DNA from: Antedon mediterranea
Lineage: Eukaryota > Echinodermata > Crinoidea > Comatulida > Antedonidae
Reading direction: 5' to 3'
DNA: 64,000 bases
NCBI RefSeq assembly: GCF_964355755.1
Contig: NC_092674.1
Coordinates: 375,001 to 439,000, forward strand
Shown: one piece after another, positions 12,676 to 24,500 of the stretch
How the letters are laid out: each line of letters starts with the position of its first letter
How positions within the stretch are numbered: the stretch's first letter is position 1
Made by a program: the position numbers and the translations under genes
The notes under the pieces: model-generated
The model's database searches: none
What the model was told of the DNA's origin: nothing
What the model saw: only the letters and a program-made list of their open reading frames with translations

Positions 12676-13405
12676 AATTCTACCATCATTTGATTCACTC
12701 CCTCAAAAGGAAAAATATCTCATTTGCTTCACTCTACGTCTAGTGATGTCATCAGTAGTTCATATTATTATATTATACCATCATTTGGTGCACTCAATGA
12801 TGTCACTAGTTACATCTTGCGATGTCATCGCTAGGTCATACAGTATTATACCATCATTTGGTGCACTCAATGATGTCACTAGTTACGTCTTGCGATGTCA
12901 TCGCTAGGTCATACAGTATTATACCATCATTTGGTGCACTCAATGATGTCACTAGTTACGTCTTGCGATGTCATCGCTAGGTCATACAGTATTATACCAT
13001 CATTTGGTGCACTCAATGATGTCACTAGTTACGTCTTGCGATGTCATCGCTAGGTCATACAGTATTATACCATCATTTGGTGCACTCATCAATGATGTCA
13101 CTAGTTACGTCTTGCGATGTCATCGCTAGGTCATACAGTATACCATCATTTGGTGCACTCAATGATGTCACTAGTTACGTCTTGCGATGTCATCACTAGG
13201 TCATACAGTATTATACCATCATTTGATGCACTCAATGATGTCACTAGTTACGTCTTGCGATGTCATCGCTAGGTCATACAGTATTATACCATCATTTGGT
13301 GCACTCAATGATGTCACTAGTTACGTCTTGCGATGTCATCGCTAGGTCATACAGTATTATACCATCATTTGATGCACTCAATGATGTCACTAGTTACGTC
13401 TCGTG
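12676..13405. repeat. Tandem array, ~9 units of 72 bp
   Basis: The unit contains ACCATCATTTGGTGCACTCA and GATGTCATCGCTAGGTCATA; the ACCATCATT marker recurs every ~72 bp from about 12778, with a diverged leading unit at 12676. The array ends just downstream (on the minus strand) of the small gene at 13455-14113. Copies are nearly identical, so recent expansion is likely. Confidence 0.9.
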
Positions 13406-13454
13406 ATGTCATCATTTAGAGTTCATGTTCTTATTAAAGCTCCATTTTATTAAC

Positions 13455-14113
13455 TCATGACTTCAAAAATTGTTTCTGACTGCTTACAGTAAAGGTTTTG
13501 TCTAACCGATGACTGAGTGCGTCTTTTTGTTTCTCTGGGAAAAAAAAGTTTCTTAATTAAGAACAGGGCATGACTTATTGATTTACCAGTTCTAACTTTA
13601 ACAAACAGACAAACACACGTGATCGACTACATATACCTCCTTGGCGGGGGTAACTAAATAAATAGATCTATATCAGTAACTTTTCATCTGAGCTGAACGA
13701 AAATAATCTATGATAATAAAAATATGAAATATGAAAACTTAAAAGTGGATGTCGTGTAACCAAGCACTAAGTAGTAGTTCTGATTAAAACAGTTTACAGC
13801 GACAAATAACTTGATTTCGCGAGGAACGTCATTGCACAATGCATGATGGGAAGGGTTTGGGAGCAACGTCACGCCGCGTACGTACAAACAACAAATCACG
13901 TACGTACGCGTGTGTGAATGGAATTGGTAACGTACCTTTATTAGAGTCAGGGTTGTATGCCTCTATTCCATCCGGTTCTCCTCGGTCCGAATGCACATTT
14001 GATGTTATTACGGTAGACGTTGTATTCATATCACTCGATTCTGCAATCGTTTCTATCGCAAAATCTAAATTCATTCTAGATCTATTGTTAGATTTGCTCG
14101 ACCCACAACCCAT
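13455..14113 (-). CDS. Small, probably N-myristoylated protein (85 aa), two exons
   Basis: Exon 1 is 14113-13936 and exon 2 is 13534-13455 on the minus strand. The donor is GTACGT and the acceptor follows a strong pyrimidine tract (TTTTTTTTCCCAG). The phase-1 join gives 258 nt, 85 aa. The protein starts MGCGSSKS: Gly2, Ser6 and Lys7 fit an N-myristoylation site and Cys3 is a likely palmitoylation site, so membrane anchoring is expected. The rest is polar and Ser/Thr/Asn-rich, with no domain I recognise. An AATAAA (minus strand, 13451-13446) starts right after the stop. The family is not identified. An upstream in-frame ATG would add 17 residues, but the myristoylation start is preferred. Confidence 0.55.
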
Positions 14114-14129
14114 GATGCGCTTACGAAAG

Positions 14130-14940
14130 CGGTTTATAAATATACTGTCTCTTCTTGAGACCACAAATTACCTACAAATTAAAACAAAACAATGATCTTT
14201 CATACAACAAATCTAATAATCTTACAAGCTGTTATAATTGATGATTCAAACTATTGTTGCAAAACAAATCGGTGCTTCTGCTGATGGTGAGTACCCGTTA
14301 AGTAGTATGCCAAGCTTAAGGTGCGAAATTGCAGTAGCACCAACAAATCTCTATGGTCCATAATGTAATATTTATTGGAATTTTAGCCAATGATTGATTG
14401 CTTGCTTTAGGAAAATAAATAATATCGTTGAGAAAAAAATACTGACGTTGAGAGAATACTATAGTAACAGTCTTCAGTGAAATTCTACAAAACCAACACA
14501 ATGTGAGTGTTTGAATAAACACTGAAATGCATCTGAAGAGAAAATCTTTTTCTAAAAAAACTAATTATTGCCAAAATAAAATATATTAATTCCAAAATGC
14601 CGTATGAGTCAGAAAACGTGTTTACAATTTTCAATAGAATAGAAAAATAGAAATCGGTTGTTTGTTTAGTTGTATTTCAATGTGGACAGCCTTGCAAATG
14701 TTGTTAGTCATTTAATCCTGCCTCCGAGTTTTTCATTGATTGATGTCCCATAAACCTATTATCATTTTGCGTATTTCATCATTATCATTCAATCATTATT
14801 CACCATTTCACAACAACAACGTGTGTATATAACTAGATAATTTGTTCTGTTTGTGAGATAAAAAAATAAAATAAATTGTGCGTTATGTTTTTATACGATT
14901 TTTAATGTGTATTATATAAATAATAATATTAAAATTTTGC
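14130..14940. other. Gene-poor stretch upstream of the myristoylated gene
   Basis: No supported gene. Position 14320-14340 has GGTGCGAAATTGCAGTAGCA, resembling the end of the TIR element at 54375-55157, so a diverged relic may lie here. Confidence 0.4.
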
Positions 14941-14952
14941 AATCGTGTAAGT

Positions 14953-15087
14953 CAGGGGCGGATCCAGCATATTATAGATTAGGGAGGGGGGTTAAATATT
15001 TTATAAATGATAAAAACGATCCGTCAGGTTGCAGAAAAATAAAAGTAGTCATTATTTTATTTTAGCCCCCGCTTAAATCCGCGCCTG
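14953..15087. mobile_element. 135-bp MITE with 5-bp target duplication
   Basis: The left end CAGGGGCGGATCCA and the inverted right end CAGGCGCGGATTTA are imperfect inverted repeats. The flanking duplication is TAAGT (14948-14952 and 15088-15092). Ends of this CAGGGGCGGATCCAG type are typical of hAT-derived MITEs. The 5-bp duplication matches the larger element at 8675-9728. Confidence 0.8.
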
Positions 15088-15092
15088 TAAGT

Positions 15093-17450
15093 CTATATAT
15101 AAAAGTTTCGTTACTTAAACTGTTTTTCTTTATTTTATATATATTTCAATATGTGTTACATTATTCACATTTAATTGGGGAGGTGGAGGTGTTAAAATAA
15201 AACTGCTAAATATTTGCGCATGCTCTGTGCGTGCGCGCGCGAGTCCTGTTTTCCAAATACGAAATGGTGAAATATGGTCATTAAGTGATAACGGACGTGC
15301 CAGTACTTTATTAATTAAGTAAAATTAAATCTTCTTCACGAGTCGATTGTCGATTTTTTTTTATATAACTTACCTATTTATAGTTAACTATGTTATTTCC
15401 TAAATAAATAATTGAATGTAATATTTAATCCTCTTCTCGATCTCTGAAACACTTTGAACAAATAATGTTTTTAATGGTTCATCTGGCTCACGATCTTAGG
15501 TGTGACGTCCCAGTAGGCCATCCATTTAAGTTCAGTTTATCATGATGCATTACATTTATACAGATTTACCAATTACAAAATTCTTGTAGACACTCATAAT
15601 GAAAATAACGTCTTTGTTATTGAGAGATTATGCACTGATTAGAAATTATAGTCGCCTGATAATTAAACAGATATTCCTACTTACCGATTGAAATCCCAAC
15701 TGTGGTGACACTCTGGGTCTATTTGACAGAAAAAGCTAACGCCATGGTATATAGAAGGGTATTCAACAGAATAAATTCGTTATAAACAAATGAATAAAAT
15801 TCGATTCGATTATGACTGTCGAATGATGAAAACAAAGCCGCGCCTGCCGCCGGTCGTCGTTGTGCGAGATTTAATCTGCGTAATTGCAATTAAGTATAGT
15901 ACGTTACCATGGTGAAAAGCTTCTTGTTAGTTGGCGCTAGTTTGAAATTAAGTAAAGGTCAACGCTATAGTCGTATATTTTCAATGTAATGGTATAGACG
16001 TTATGTTACAACGCCCTGTTACGTTCTTATAAGTGTGACGTGCCGACTATGCGGTAAACTACCAAAAGGGATCTATATATAAATTTACGTAAGGGCAAAA
16101 TTCGGTAAATCTCGGTTTATTTCTAGAATTTTTACTCAATGGTATATAAAGTTGGTTCATACTTTCGGTACTGATTTTAACCATCTGATGTAACCCTGTT
16201 TACTAATTAAATTGAGTTAGGTAATTAGTTATTGACGATTAAAACGAATTTAGGTTCAACGATTTGCCCCAAATAGGGGTGTTTTCTGATCGTGGTATAC
16301 ACTGTCTAATGGATGTCCATCTTGAAAAATACCCGCCACAAAAATACGAGGAGGCTTCGCATTTTCCTATCTCCTCCTACGATAATTGTTTTTAATAGCT
16401 GAAAACTGGTTGAACAGCTAGAGTACAGCATCATAATGTTGAAGACAGGCCGATTTTCTTTAAAAAATACTATTTTGATAGATTTAATATACGATTATAC
16501 AAATGTATTGATTTGCGATGAATGGAACATTCCAATCTCTGTTTCACAAGTGTCTATTCCCTCAGGCGTCGTAAAGGCAAGTACAGTACTGTATACTCGA
16601 AATTCGATCCATTTTTGTTTTCAATCTGTGCTGCAGAGGTTGGATATAATTTTTTTTTAAACGGATAATGAGCTAGCGTTTTCACTCGCCGTATATTATG
16701 TACAAATCTTTATTATTGCAGTTAAACCACCCACATCATCACCTTTCCCTCACTGGCATGAGTAGCGTTGTAAAACCAGTAGAGAATAGGCCTACGGTAC
16801 ATCACATGCCCTAAACGCAGAACAACTTTGGTGGGTAGGATAGGAACCAACTTAAGTATGAATTGGCTCTAAGAAACAATTGAAAACCATTAGGCCTACT
16901 AATTAAGTTGAGTTAGATAATTTAATATTTATTGACGATTAAATCGAATTTATGATTTTTCCCGAATAGAGGTGGTTTTCACAAATTGTTTTACATTATA
17001 TTATAAACATATACACGTCGTAGTGATGTATCGTTACATGTGCTGTACCCTACTATTTCAATCGACTAGGACGGTGATAGTTTCAACAAAGTATTACATC
17101 GCAATGTTTTACTGTGTTTAGTGGTATATTATTTGTAAAACATGAAAGCAATTAATATTTCGTTACTAAATGGATAAAGAATATATTTTAACATTGTTCC
17201 TCTTTGCACCCATCCTCTTCCCCATCCCTCAACCCTAATGTTACATACAAAACACAAATTAAGTTTGTTTAAATTTGACTTAAACAATTGGTCTTATTTT
17301 GTGACAAGTTTCTCTTTCGGAAGTAATAGGGTGCTAATTTTAGTTGAGTACATAAATCACAGTGTCTATTTATTCGTTCCTGTAAACGACATGTATTATT
17401 GTCCTGCGGTACGTACATTTGAAATCGCCAGTTTTTTAACGCTGTAATTA
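15093..17450. other. Gene-poor region with diverged repeats
   Basis: No gene is supported. A ~60-bp segment at 16012-16075 is a solo unit of the array at 17460-18040. A ~85-bp segment at 16201-16290 (TTGACGATTAAAACGAATTT) recurs diverged at 16898-16982 in the same orientation. Short open frames at 16436-16660 and 17238-17447 show no family resemblance. Confidence 0.5.
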
Positions 17451-17459
17451 TTATGTATT

Positions 17460-18040
17460 CGAGAACCACCTGTGGGCACGACCTAGATGGTACGCGAGCG
17501 AAGCGAGCGTACCATCTAGTTAACGTAATTATGGGAAGAGTAATCTCCCTCTTCTTCCCTGTTACGTTCTTATGAGTGTGACGTACCAACTATGCGGTAA
17601 AATACCATGGAGTAAAGCCCATTCTTTACTCCATGAATACCAAAAGGAATGCTCCTGGGTAACGTAATTATGGGAAGATTAATCTCCCTCTTCTTCCCTG
17701 TTACGATCTATAGGAGTGTGACGTGCCAACTATGCGGTAAACTACCAACAGAGGGATGCTCCTGGGTAACGTAATTATGGGAAGAGTAATCTCCATCTTC
17801 TTCCCTGTTACGATCTATAGGAGTGTGACGTGCCAACTATGCGGTAAACTACCAACAGGGATGCTCCTGGGTAACGTAATTATGGGAAGAGTAATCTCCA
17901 TCTTCTTCCCTGTTACGATCTATAGGAGTGTGACGTGCCAACTATGCGGTAAACTACCAACAGGGATGCTCCTGGTAACGTAATTATGGGATGAGTAATC
18001 TCCCTCTTCTTCCCTGTTACGTTCTTAGTGAGTGTGACCG
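17460..18040. repeat. Tandem array, ~5 units of ~105 bp
   Basis: The unit contains GTAACGTAATTATGGGAAGA, CTTCTTCCCTGTTACG and GTGACGTGCCAACTATGCGG. The second unit is longer because it carries a short inverted repeat (CATGGAGTAAAG / CTTTACTCCATG, 17606-17635). The array is broken on its right side by the LINE that starts near 18053. Confidence 0.85.
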
Positions 18041-18052
18041 TAACTTGTAAGG

Positions 18053-19938
18053 CATGCGTGTTACAATGTATTTGGTAAATGTGAAGGTGATATGAAAAGT
18101 ACATGGCGCGAAATTAATAATGTAATGGGTAGAAAAAGGAAAAATTCATTCCCAGCTAAACTAGTAGTAACATACATAAATAATTTAAAATCCACAGCTC
18201 CTGGTTTTGATAACATTGGTCCATATATACTAAAGATATGTCCATTGGCATTAGCTATACCACTAACATTCATAATGAACATGTCTTTAGTAAAGGGTGT
18301 GGTTCCAAATGCAATGAAAATTGCTAAAGTTGTACCCATCCATAAAGGTGGTGAGGTTTCAAATATCAATAACTATAGGCCCATCTCCATCTTGCCAACT
18401 ATTTCTAAACTACTTGAAAGAATAGTTTATGATCAAACTATTTCATTTCTTACAAAGTTTAACATCCTCAGCAATTCTCAGTTTGGTTTTCGTTCCCAAC
18501 ATTCTACAATACATGCCATCCATCATTCAATCCATAATATTTTGTCTGCTATTGATAATAAACAATTTACTTTAGGAGTTTTTATTGACCTGTCAAAGGC
18601 TTTTGATTGTATTTCTCATGATATTTTAATTAATAAGTTACGTTTCTATGGTATAAGAGGTATACCACTTAAGTGGTTTGAAAATTATTTAAGTAACAGA
18701 TCAATCAATGATATTGTCTCTGAGCTGCGGCCAGTTTCGTGTGGTGTTCCACAGGGATCCATCCTTGGTCCGCTTTTATTTCTGTTATTTATTAATGATT
18801 TAAATTATATTAGTGATTGTGCTGAAATTGTTATGTTTGCAGATGATACAAGTTTATTTATTAATCATAAGGACATCTACCAAGCTATTATTTTAATGAA
18901 TCAAGAACTTACTAAAATTGCAAACTGGTTAAAATCAAATAAGCTTTCGTTAAATATTAAAAAAAACCAAATTTATTATTTTTCGTTCAGTTAATAAACT
19001 AATCCCCCCCAACATTCCTAAATTATATTACGGCATCAGCGAAATTGAAAGAACTAAAGCAACAACATTTCTTGGCATTTTTATTGACGAATACTTATCT
19101 TTTACTTCTCATATTAATACAATTTCATTAAAACTATCAAGAGTGGTCGGTGTCCTCAATAAACTCAAACATGCCTTGCCTTCCTCCGTTTTACTATTAA
19201 TTTATAAATCACTCTTTTTGCCACATTTAATTTATGGTATAACCATTTGGGGTTTTACTTCAAAAATTAATTTAAACCGTATTTATATTTTGCAAAAAAG
19301 AGCTTTAAGATCAGTTTATAATGTCCATTACCTCCACCATTCTGCTCCTCTTTTTGTCTTATCTAATACACTTAATATTTAAGACTTACTTACAAAAAAT
19401 GTTGCTTTATTTATGTTTAAATTCAAACATAATCAACTGCCCAGAATTTTTGATACTTATTTTCAAACTTTTAGTTCAGTTCATAATTATAATACCAGAA
19501 ATAAATTTGATTATGCTTATGATTGTTTTAATACGGAGGTTGGCAAGCATGATATAACTTTTCAAGGACCAAAAATTTGGGATTCTTTACCAGATGAAAT
19601 TAAAATTATTAATTTTATATCTTCATTTAAGTTCAAACTACATGAATACCTTGTTTCTACTATTATTATTATTATTTAAGTTGATCATATATCTGTCTTT
19701 AGTCAAATAATAACTGCATTTGTTAAGTTAAATGTCTTTTTATGTTCATTATCATATATTATATATATTTCTTACCTTACCTTATTTTTAATTATGTTGC
19801 CAGGACCCCACATTTTAAAGCTTTAGCTTCCAGTGGGGTACCCCTTTTTCTCATTTATTATCTATTATTTTTAGAAAATGTTAACTGTTTTTTGTTTTTA
19901 TTTGAGAAATAAAAATTATTGATTGATTGATTGATTGA
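18053..19938 (+). mobile_element. 5'-truncated CR1/L2-type LINE with decayed reverse transcriptase
   Basis: An open frame at 18092-18994 encodes a non-LTR reverse transcriptase: APGFDNIGPYILK, NNYRPISILPTISKLLERI, NSQFGFRSQHST, FIDLSKAFDCISHDIL (first catalytic Asp), CGVPQGSILGPLLFLLFIND and MFADDT (catalytic Asp pair). It then loses frame at a run of A near 18960, continues in another frame through 19143-19379, meets a TAA at 19380, and resumes at 19413-19679, so it is inactive. The 3' UTR has a hairpin (CCCCAC ... GTGGGG, ~19804-19840). The element ends in an (ATTG)n tail, as in CR1/L2-type LINEs. The endonuclease domain is missing. Confidence 0.85.
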
Positions 19939-19939
19939 A

Positions 19940-20300
19940 AGTAGTTAGTAATTTTAAAAAAGGTATAATTTTATAATTGAAATGAATATTGAATGTACCG
20001 TAATGTGTAATACGATACACATTCGTCCCTTCCTTTTTGTCCTGATTGTCTTGTTTCATTATACGAGTCTCCGCGTTTACTGGTCCAATAACCGAGGACA
20101 CTAAAGACTTATTACGTTAATTGAAAGTAAAATTTAATTCTCTTCTCGAATTTTGCGTAAAGATATTAAACAAATAAGGACATTAGTAAGCTATAGCTAA
20201 TGTTTGAAATGTAGCATGTTTTGTGCGGGATTTCACTAGATAATGAGATGGGCGGCGTTTTTTAGTCAATATACCTCTAACATCCTAAACACGCCACTGT
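19940..20300. other. Upstream region of the first discoidin gene
   Basis: No gene is seen between the LINE tail and the TATA box at 20310. Confidence 0.4.
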
Positions 20301-20309
20301 TGTAAATGC

Positions 20310-20317
20310 TATAAAAG
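20310..20317 (+). promoter_or_regulatory. TATA box of the first discoidin gene
   Basis: TATAAAAG lies 50 bp upstream of the start codon at 20367. The paralogue has the same octamer 78 bp upstream of its ATG, which supports its use. Confidence 0.6.
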
Positions 20318-20714
20318 CTAGGTGCCACAGACAACTTCGCCATTAAGTTCTTTAGCAAAAATCAAGATGTTTGCAACAACTGTTCTAGTGTTCACCATCT
20401 ACTCAGTGGTGTTTGCTGACAAAGGTGAGAGGCCCTATATTGTTTAGTTTTCATTTGCAATAAACAGTCCTATGTTGTTACATTTTACTTCTCATCTCTA
20501 AAGCCTAATGGTTGTTATTTTTAAGTCTCACGTAATGATGTTGATTTCTCTCTTTTGAATAGATTTGTAGCCTAGTGATGTAATTTAAAGTAATATCAGG
20601 GAAGAGTGGAAATGAATTTCACTCTTCCCTGGTAATATGGTATAATAGCTCCATGTTTCCCATTTTCGGTCGTAACTCGTCAACCGAGAATTACTAGCTT
20701 ATAACTAACTTATA

Positions 20715-20790
20715 TTCAACTTCAACTTCAACTTTATTTTCCAAATAATATTTTGTTTTAAAATGATAAATAATATTAAATTTTAAAAGG
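20715..20790 (-). mobile_element. Possible reversed LINE tail
   Basis: AACTTCAACTTCAACTTTAT on the plus strand, followed by AT-rich sequence, looks like the reverse of a LINE 3' end with a short tandem tail. Weak evidence. Confidence 0.25.
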
Positions 20791-21540
20791 CTACTCCCGG
20801 GTCTGTGTGTGCATAATAATCATGGCAGACACACGTCTTAATAAATTATTTTGTTCGTGTGATGGCAATGCACGAATTTACTACAAAATATTCGTGCATG
20901 TTTTTTGTTTTTGTTCATCAGTGTCGGCCACCTCTTGTGTGAATCAGATGAAAGTCGGTTTGGATGTTTACAACAAAAACGTAAACATCCCCGACAAAGC
21001 ATTCACCTCCAGTTCTGAAGCTACACATGGTTACCGTGCCGCAAGAGGACGCTTGAATACACGATATGAAGGGACGAGCGATAAAAAAGGTGGCTGGATG
21101 GCGATATACTCTACGACAAGTCCCCCTGGATTGAAGTCGATTTGCAAAGAACGTATACACTGCAGGGGATAATCACACAAGGAAGACAATGTGGCGACAA
21201 CTGGGTTACCGAATATCAACTGCAATACAGTAAAGACGGAATCAACTATTATCACATCAGGAGTACTAACAATGATGCTTTGGTAATCATGAATCTCTTT
21301 TTACTATAAAGTTGGGTTCGACGGCGATTCGACAAAACAAAAAACACATTTGGCACACATGCCGTTTTATACGTATAATACCTGAGCTGGAATCTCAGAG
21401 TTTACCGTGAAAATCGAAGCGCCCGGACTGGTGGACTAAAAATATAAAAATGACTTTGAGAAAAGTCTATACAAAACACTCAAAAAATAATTTAAGAAAA
21501 AAGTTTAAGAACAAAATTATTAGAAACTTATACAAACTTG

Positions 21541-24500
21541 AAAACTGTAGTAGACTAGGCATAGGCCTACAGCTATATTTTAAACTGTAGTAGACTAGGC
21601 ATAGGCCTACAGCTATATTTTAAACTGTAGTAGACTAGGCATAGGCCTACAGCTATATGTTAAACTGTAGTAGACTAGGCATAGGCCTACAGCTATACGT
21701 TAAACTGTAGTAGACTAGGCATAGGCCTACAGCTATATGTTAAACTGTAGTAGACTAGGCATAGGCCTACAGCTATATGTTAAACTGTAGTAGACTAGGC
21801 ATAGGCCTACAGCTATATGTTAAACTGTAGTAGACTAGGCATAGGCCTACAGCTATACGTTAAACTGTAGTAGACTAGGCATAGGCCTACAGCTATATTT
21901 TAAACTGTAGTAGACTAGGCATAGGCCTACAGCTATATGTTAAACTGTAGTAGACTAGGCATAGGCCTACAGCTATATGTTAAACTGTAGTAGACTAGGC
22001 ATAGGCCTACAGCTATACGTTAAACTGTAGTAGACTAGGCATAGGCCTACAGCTATATGTTAAACTGTAGTAGACTAGGCATAGGCCTACAGCTATATTT
22101 TAAACTGTAGTAGACTAGGCATAGGCCTACAGCTATATTTTAAACTGTAGTAGACTAGGCATAGGCCTACAGCTATATGTTAAACTGTAGTAGACTAGGC
22201 ATAGACCTACAGCTATACGTTAAACTGTAGTAGACTAGGCATAGGCCTACAGCTATATGTTAAACTGTAGTAGACTAGGCATAGGCCTACAGCTATACGT
22301 TAAACTGTAGTAGACTAGGCATAGGCCTACAGCTATACGTTAAACTGTAGTAGACTAGGCATAGGCCTACAGCTATATGTTAAACTGTAGTAGACTAGGC
22401 ATAGGCCTACAGCTATATGTTAAACTGTAGTAGACTAGGCATAGGCCTACAGCTATATTTTAAACTGTAGTAGACTAGGCATAGGCCTACAGCTATATTT
22501 TAAACTGTAGTAGACTAGGCATAGGCCTACAGCTATACGTTAAACTGTAGTAGACTAGGCATAGGCCTACAGCTATATGTTAAACTGTAGTAGACTAGGC
22601 ATAGACCTACAGCTATATGTTAAACTGTAGTAGACTAGGCATAGGCCTACAGCTATATTTTAAACTGTAGTAGACTAGGCATAGGCCTACAGCTATATTT
22701 TAAACTGTAGTAGACTAGGCATAGGCCTACAGCTATATTTTAAACTGTAGTAGACTAGGCATAGGCCTACAGCTATATGTTAAACTGTAGTAGACTAGGC
22801 ATAGGCCTACAGCTATATGTTAAACTGTAGTAGACTAGGCATAGGCCTACAGCTATACGTTAAACTGTAGTAGACTAGGCATAGGCCTACAGCTATATGT
22901 TAAACTGTAGTAGACTAGGCATAGACCTACAGCTATATGTTAAACTGTAGTAGACTAGGCATAGGCCTACAGCTATATTTTAAACTGTAGTAGACTAGGC
23001 ATAGGCCTACAGCTATATGTTAAACTGTAGTAGACTAGGCATAGGCCTACAGCTATATTTTAAACTGTAGTAGACTAGGCATAGGCCTACAGCTATACGT
23101 TAAACTGTAGTAGACTAGGCATAGGCCTACAGCTATATGTTAAACTGTAGTAGACTAGGCATAGACCTACAGCTATATGTTAAACTGTAGTAGACTAGGC
23201 ATAGGCCTACAGCTATATTTTAAACTGTAGTAGACTAGGCATAGGCCTACAGCTATATTTTAAACTGTAGTAGACTAGGCATAGGCCTACAGCTATATGT
23301 TAAACTGTAGTAGACTAGGCATAGGCCTACAGCTATATGTTAAACTGTAGTAGACTAGGCATAGGCCTACAGCTATACGTTAAACTGTAGTAGACTAGGC
23401 ATAGGCCTACAGCTATATTTTAAACTGTAGTAGACTAGGCATAGGCCTACAGCTATACGTTAAACTGTAGTAGACTAGGCATAGGCCTACAGCTATATGT
23501 TAAACTGTAGTAGACTAGGCATAGGCCTACAGCTATATTTTAAACTGTAGTAGACTAGGCATAGGCCTACAGCTATATTTTAAACTGTAGTAGACTAGGC
23601 ATAGGCCTACAGCTATATGTTAAACTGTAGTAGACTAGGCATAGGCCTACAGCTATATGTTAAACTGTAGTAGACTAGGCATAGGCCTACAGCTATATGT
23701 TAAACTGAGTAGACTAGGCATAGGCCTACAGCTATATGTTAAACTGTAGTAGACTAGGCATAGGCCTACAGCTATACGTTAAACTGTAGTAGACTAGGCA
23801 TAGGCCTACAGCTATATGTTAAACTGTAGTAGACTAGGCATAGGCCTACAGCTATATGTTAAACTGTAGTAGACTAGGCATAGGCCTACAGCTATATTTT
23901 AAACTGTAGTAGACTAGGCATAGGCCTACAGCTATATGTTAAACTGTAGTAGACTAGGCATAGGCCTACAGCTATATGTTAAACTGTAGTAGACTAGGCA
24001 TAGGCCTACAGCTATATGTTAAACTGTAGTAGACTAGGCATAGGCCTACAGCTATACGTTAAACTGTAGTAGACTAGGCATAGGCCTACAGCTATATTTT
24101 AAACTGTAGTAGACTAGGCATAGACCTACAGCTATATTTTAAACTGTAGTAGACTAGGCATAGACCTACAGCTATATTTTAAACTGTAGTAGACTAGGCA
24201 TAGGCCTACAGCTATACGTTAAACTGTAGTAGACTAGGCATAGGCCTACAGCTATACGTTAAACTGTAGTAGACTAGGCATAGACCTACAGCTATACGTT
24301 AAACTGTAGTAGACTAGGCATAGGCCTACAGCTATATGTTAAACTGTAGTAGACTAGGCATAGACCTACAGCTATATTTTAAACTGTAGTAGACTAGGCA
24401 TAGGCCTACAGCTATATTTTAAACTGTAGTAGACTAGGCATAGGCCTACAGCTATACGTTAAACTGTAGTAGACTAGGCATAGGCCTACAGCTATATGTT

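Noticed and set aside
13839-14195. 118-codon plus-strand frame
   Set aside because: It is antisense to the myristoylated-protein exon, which has the better start motif and splice sites.
20918-21255. Minus-strand frames opposite the discoidin exon
   Set aside because: Antisense shadows of exon 2 of the frameshifted discoidin gene.
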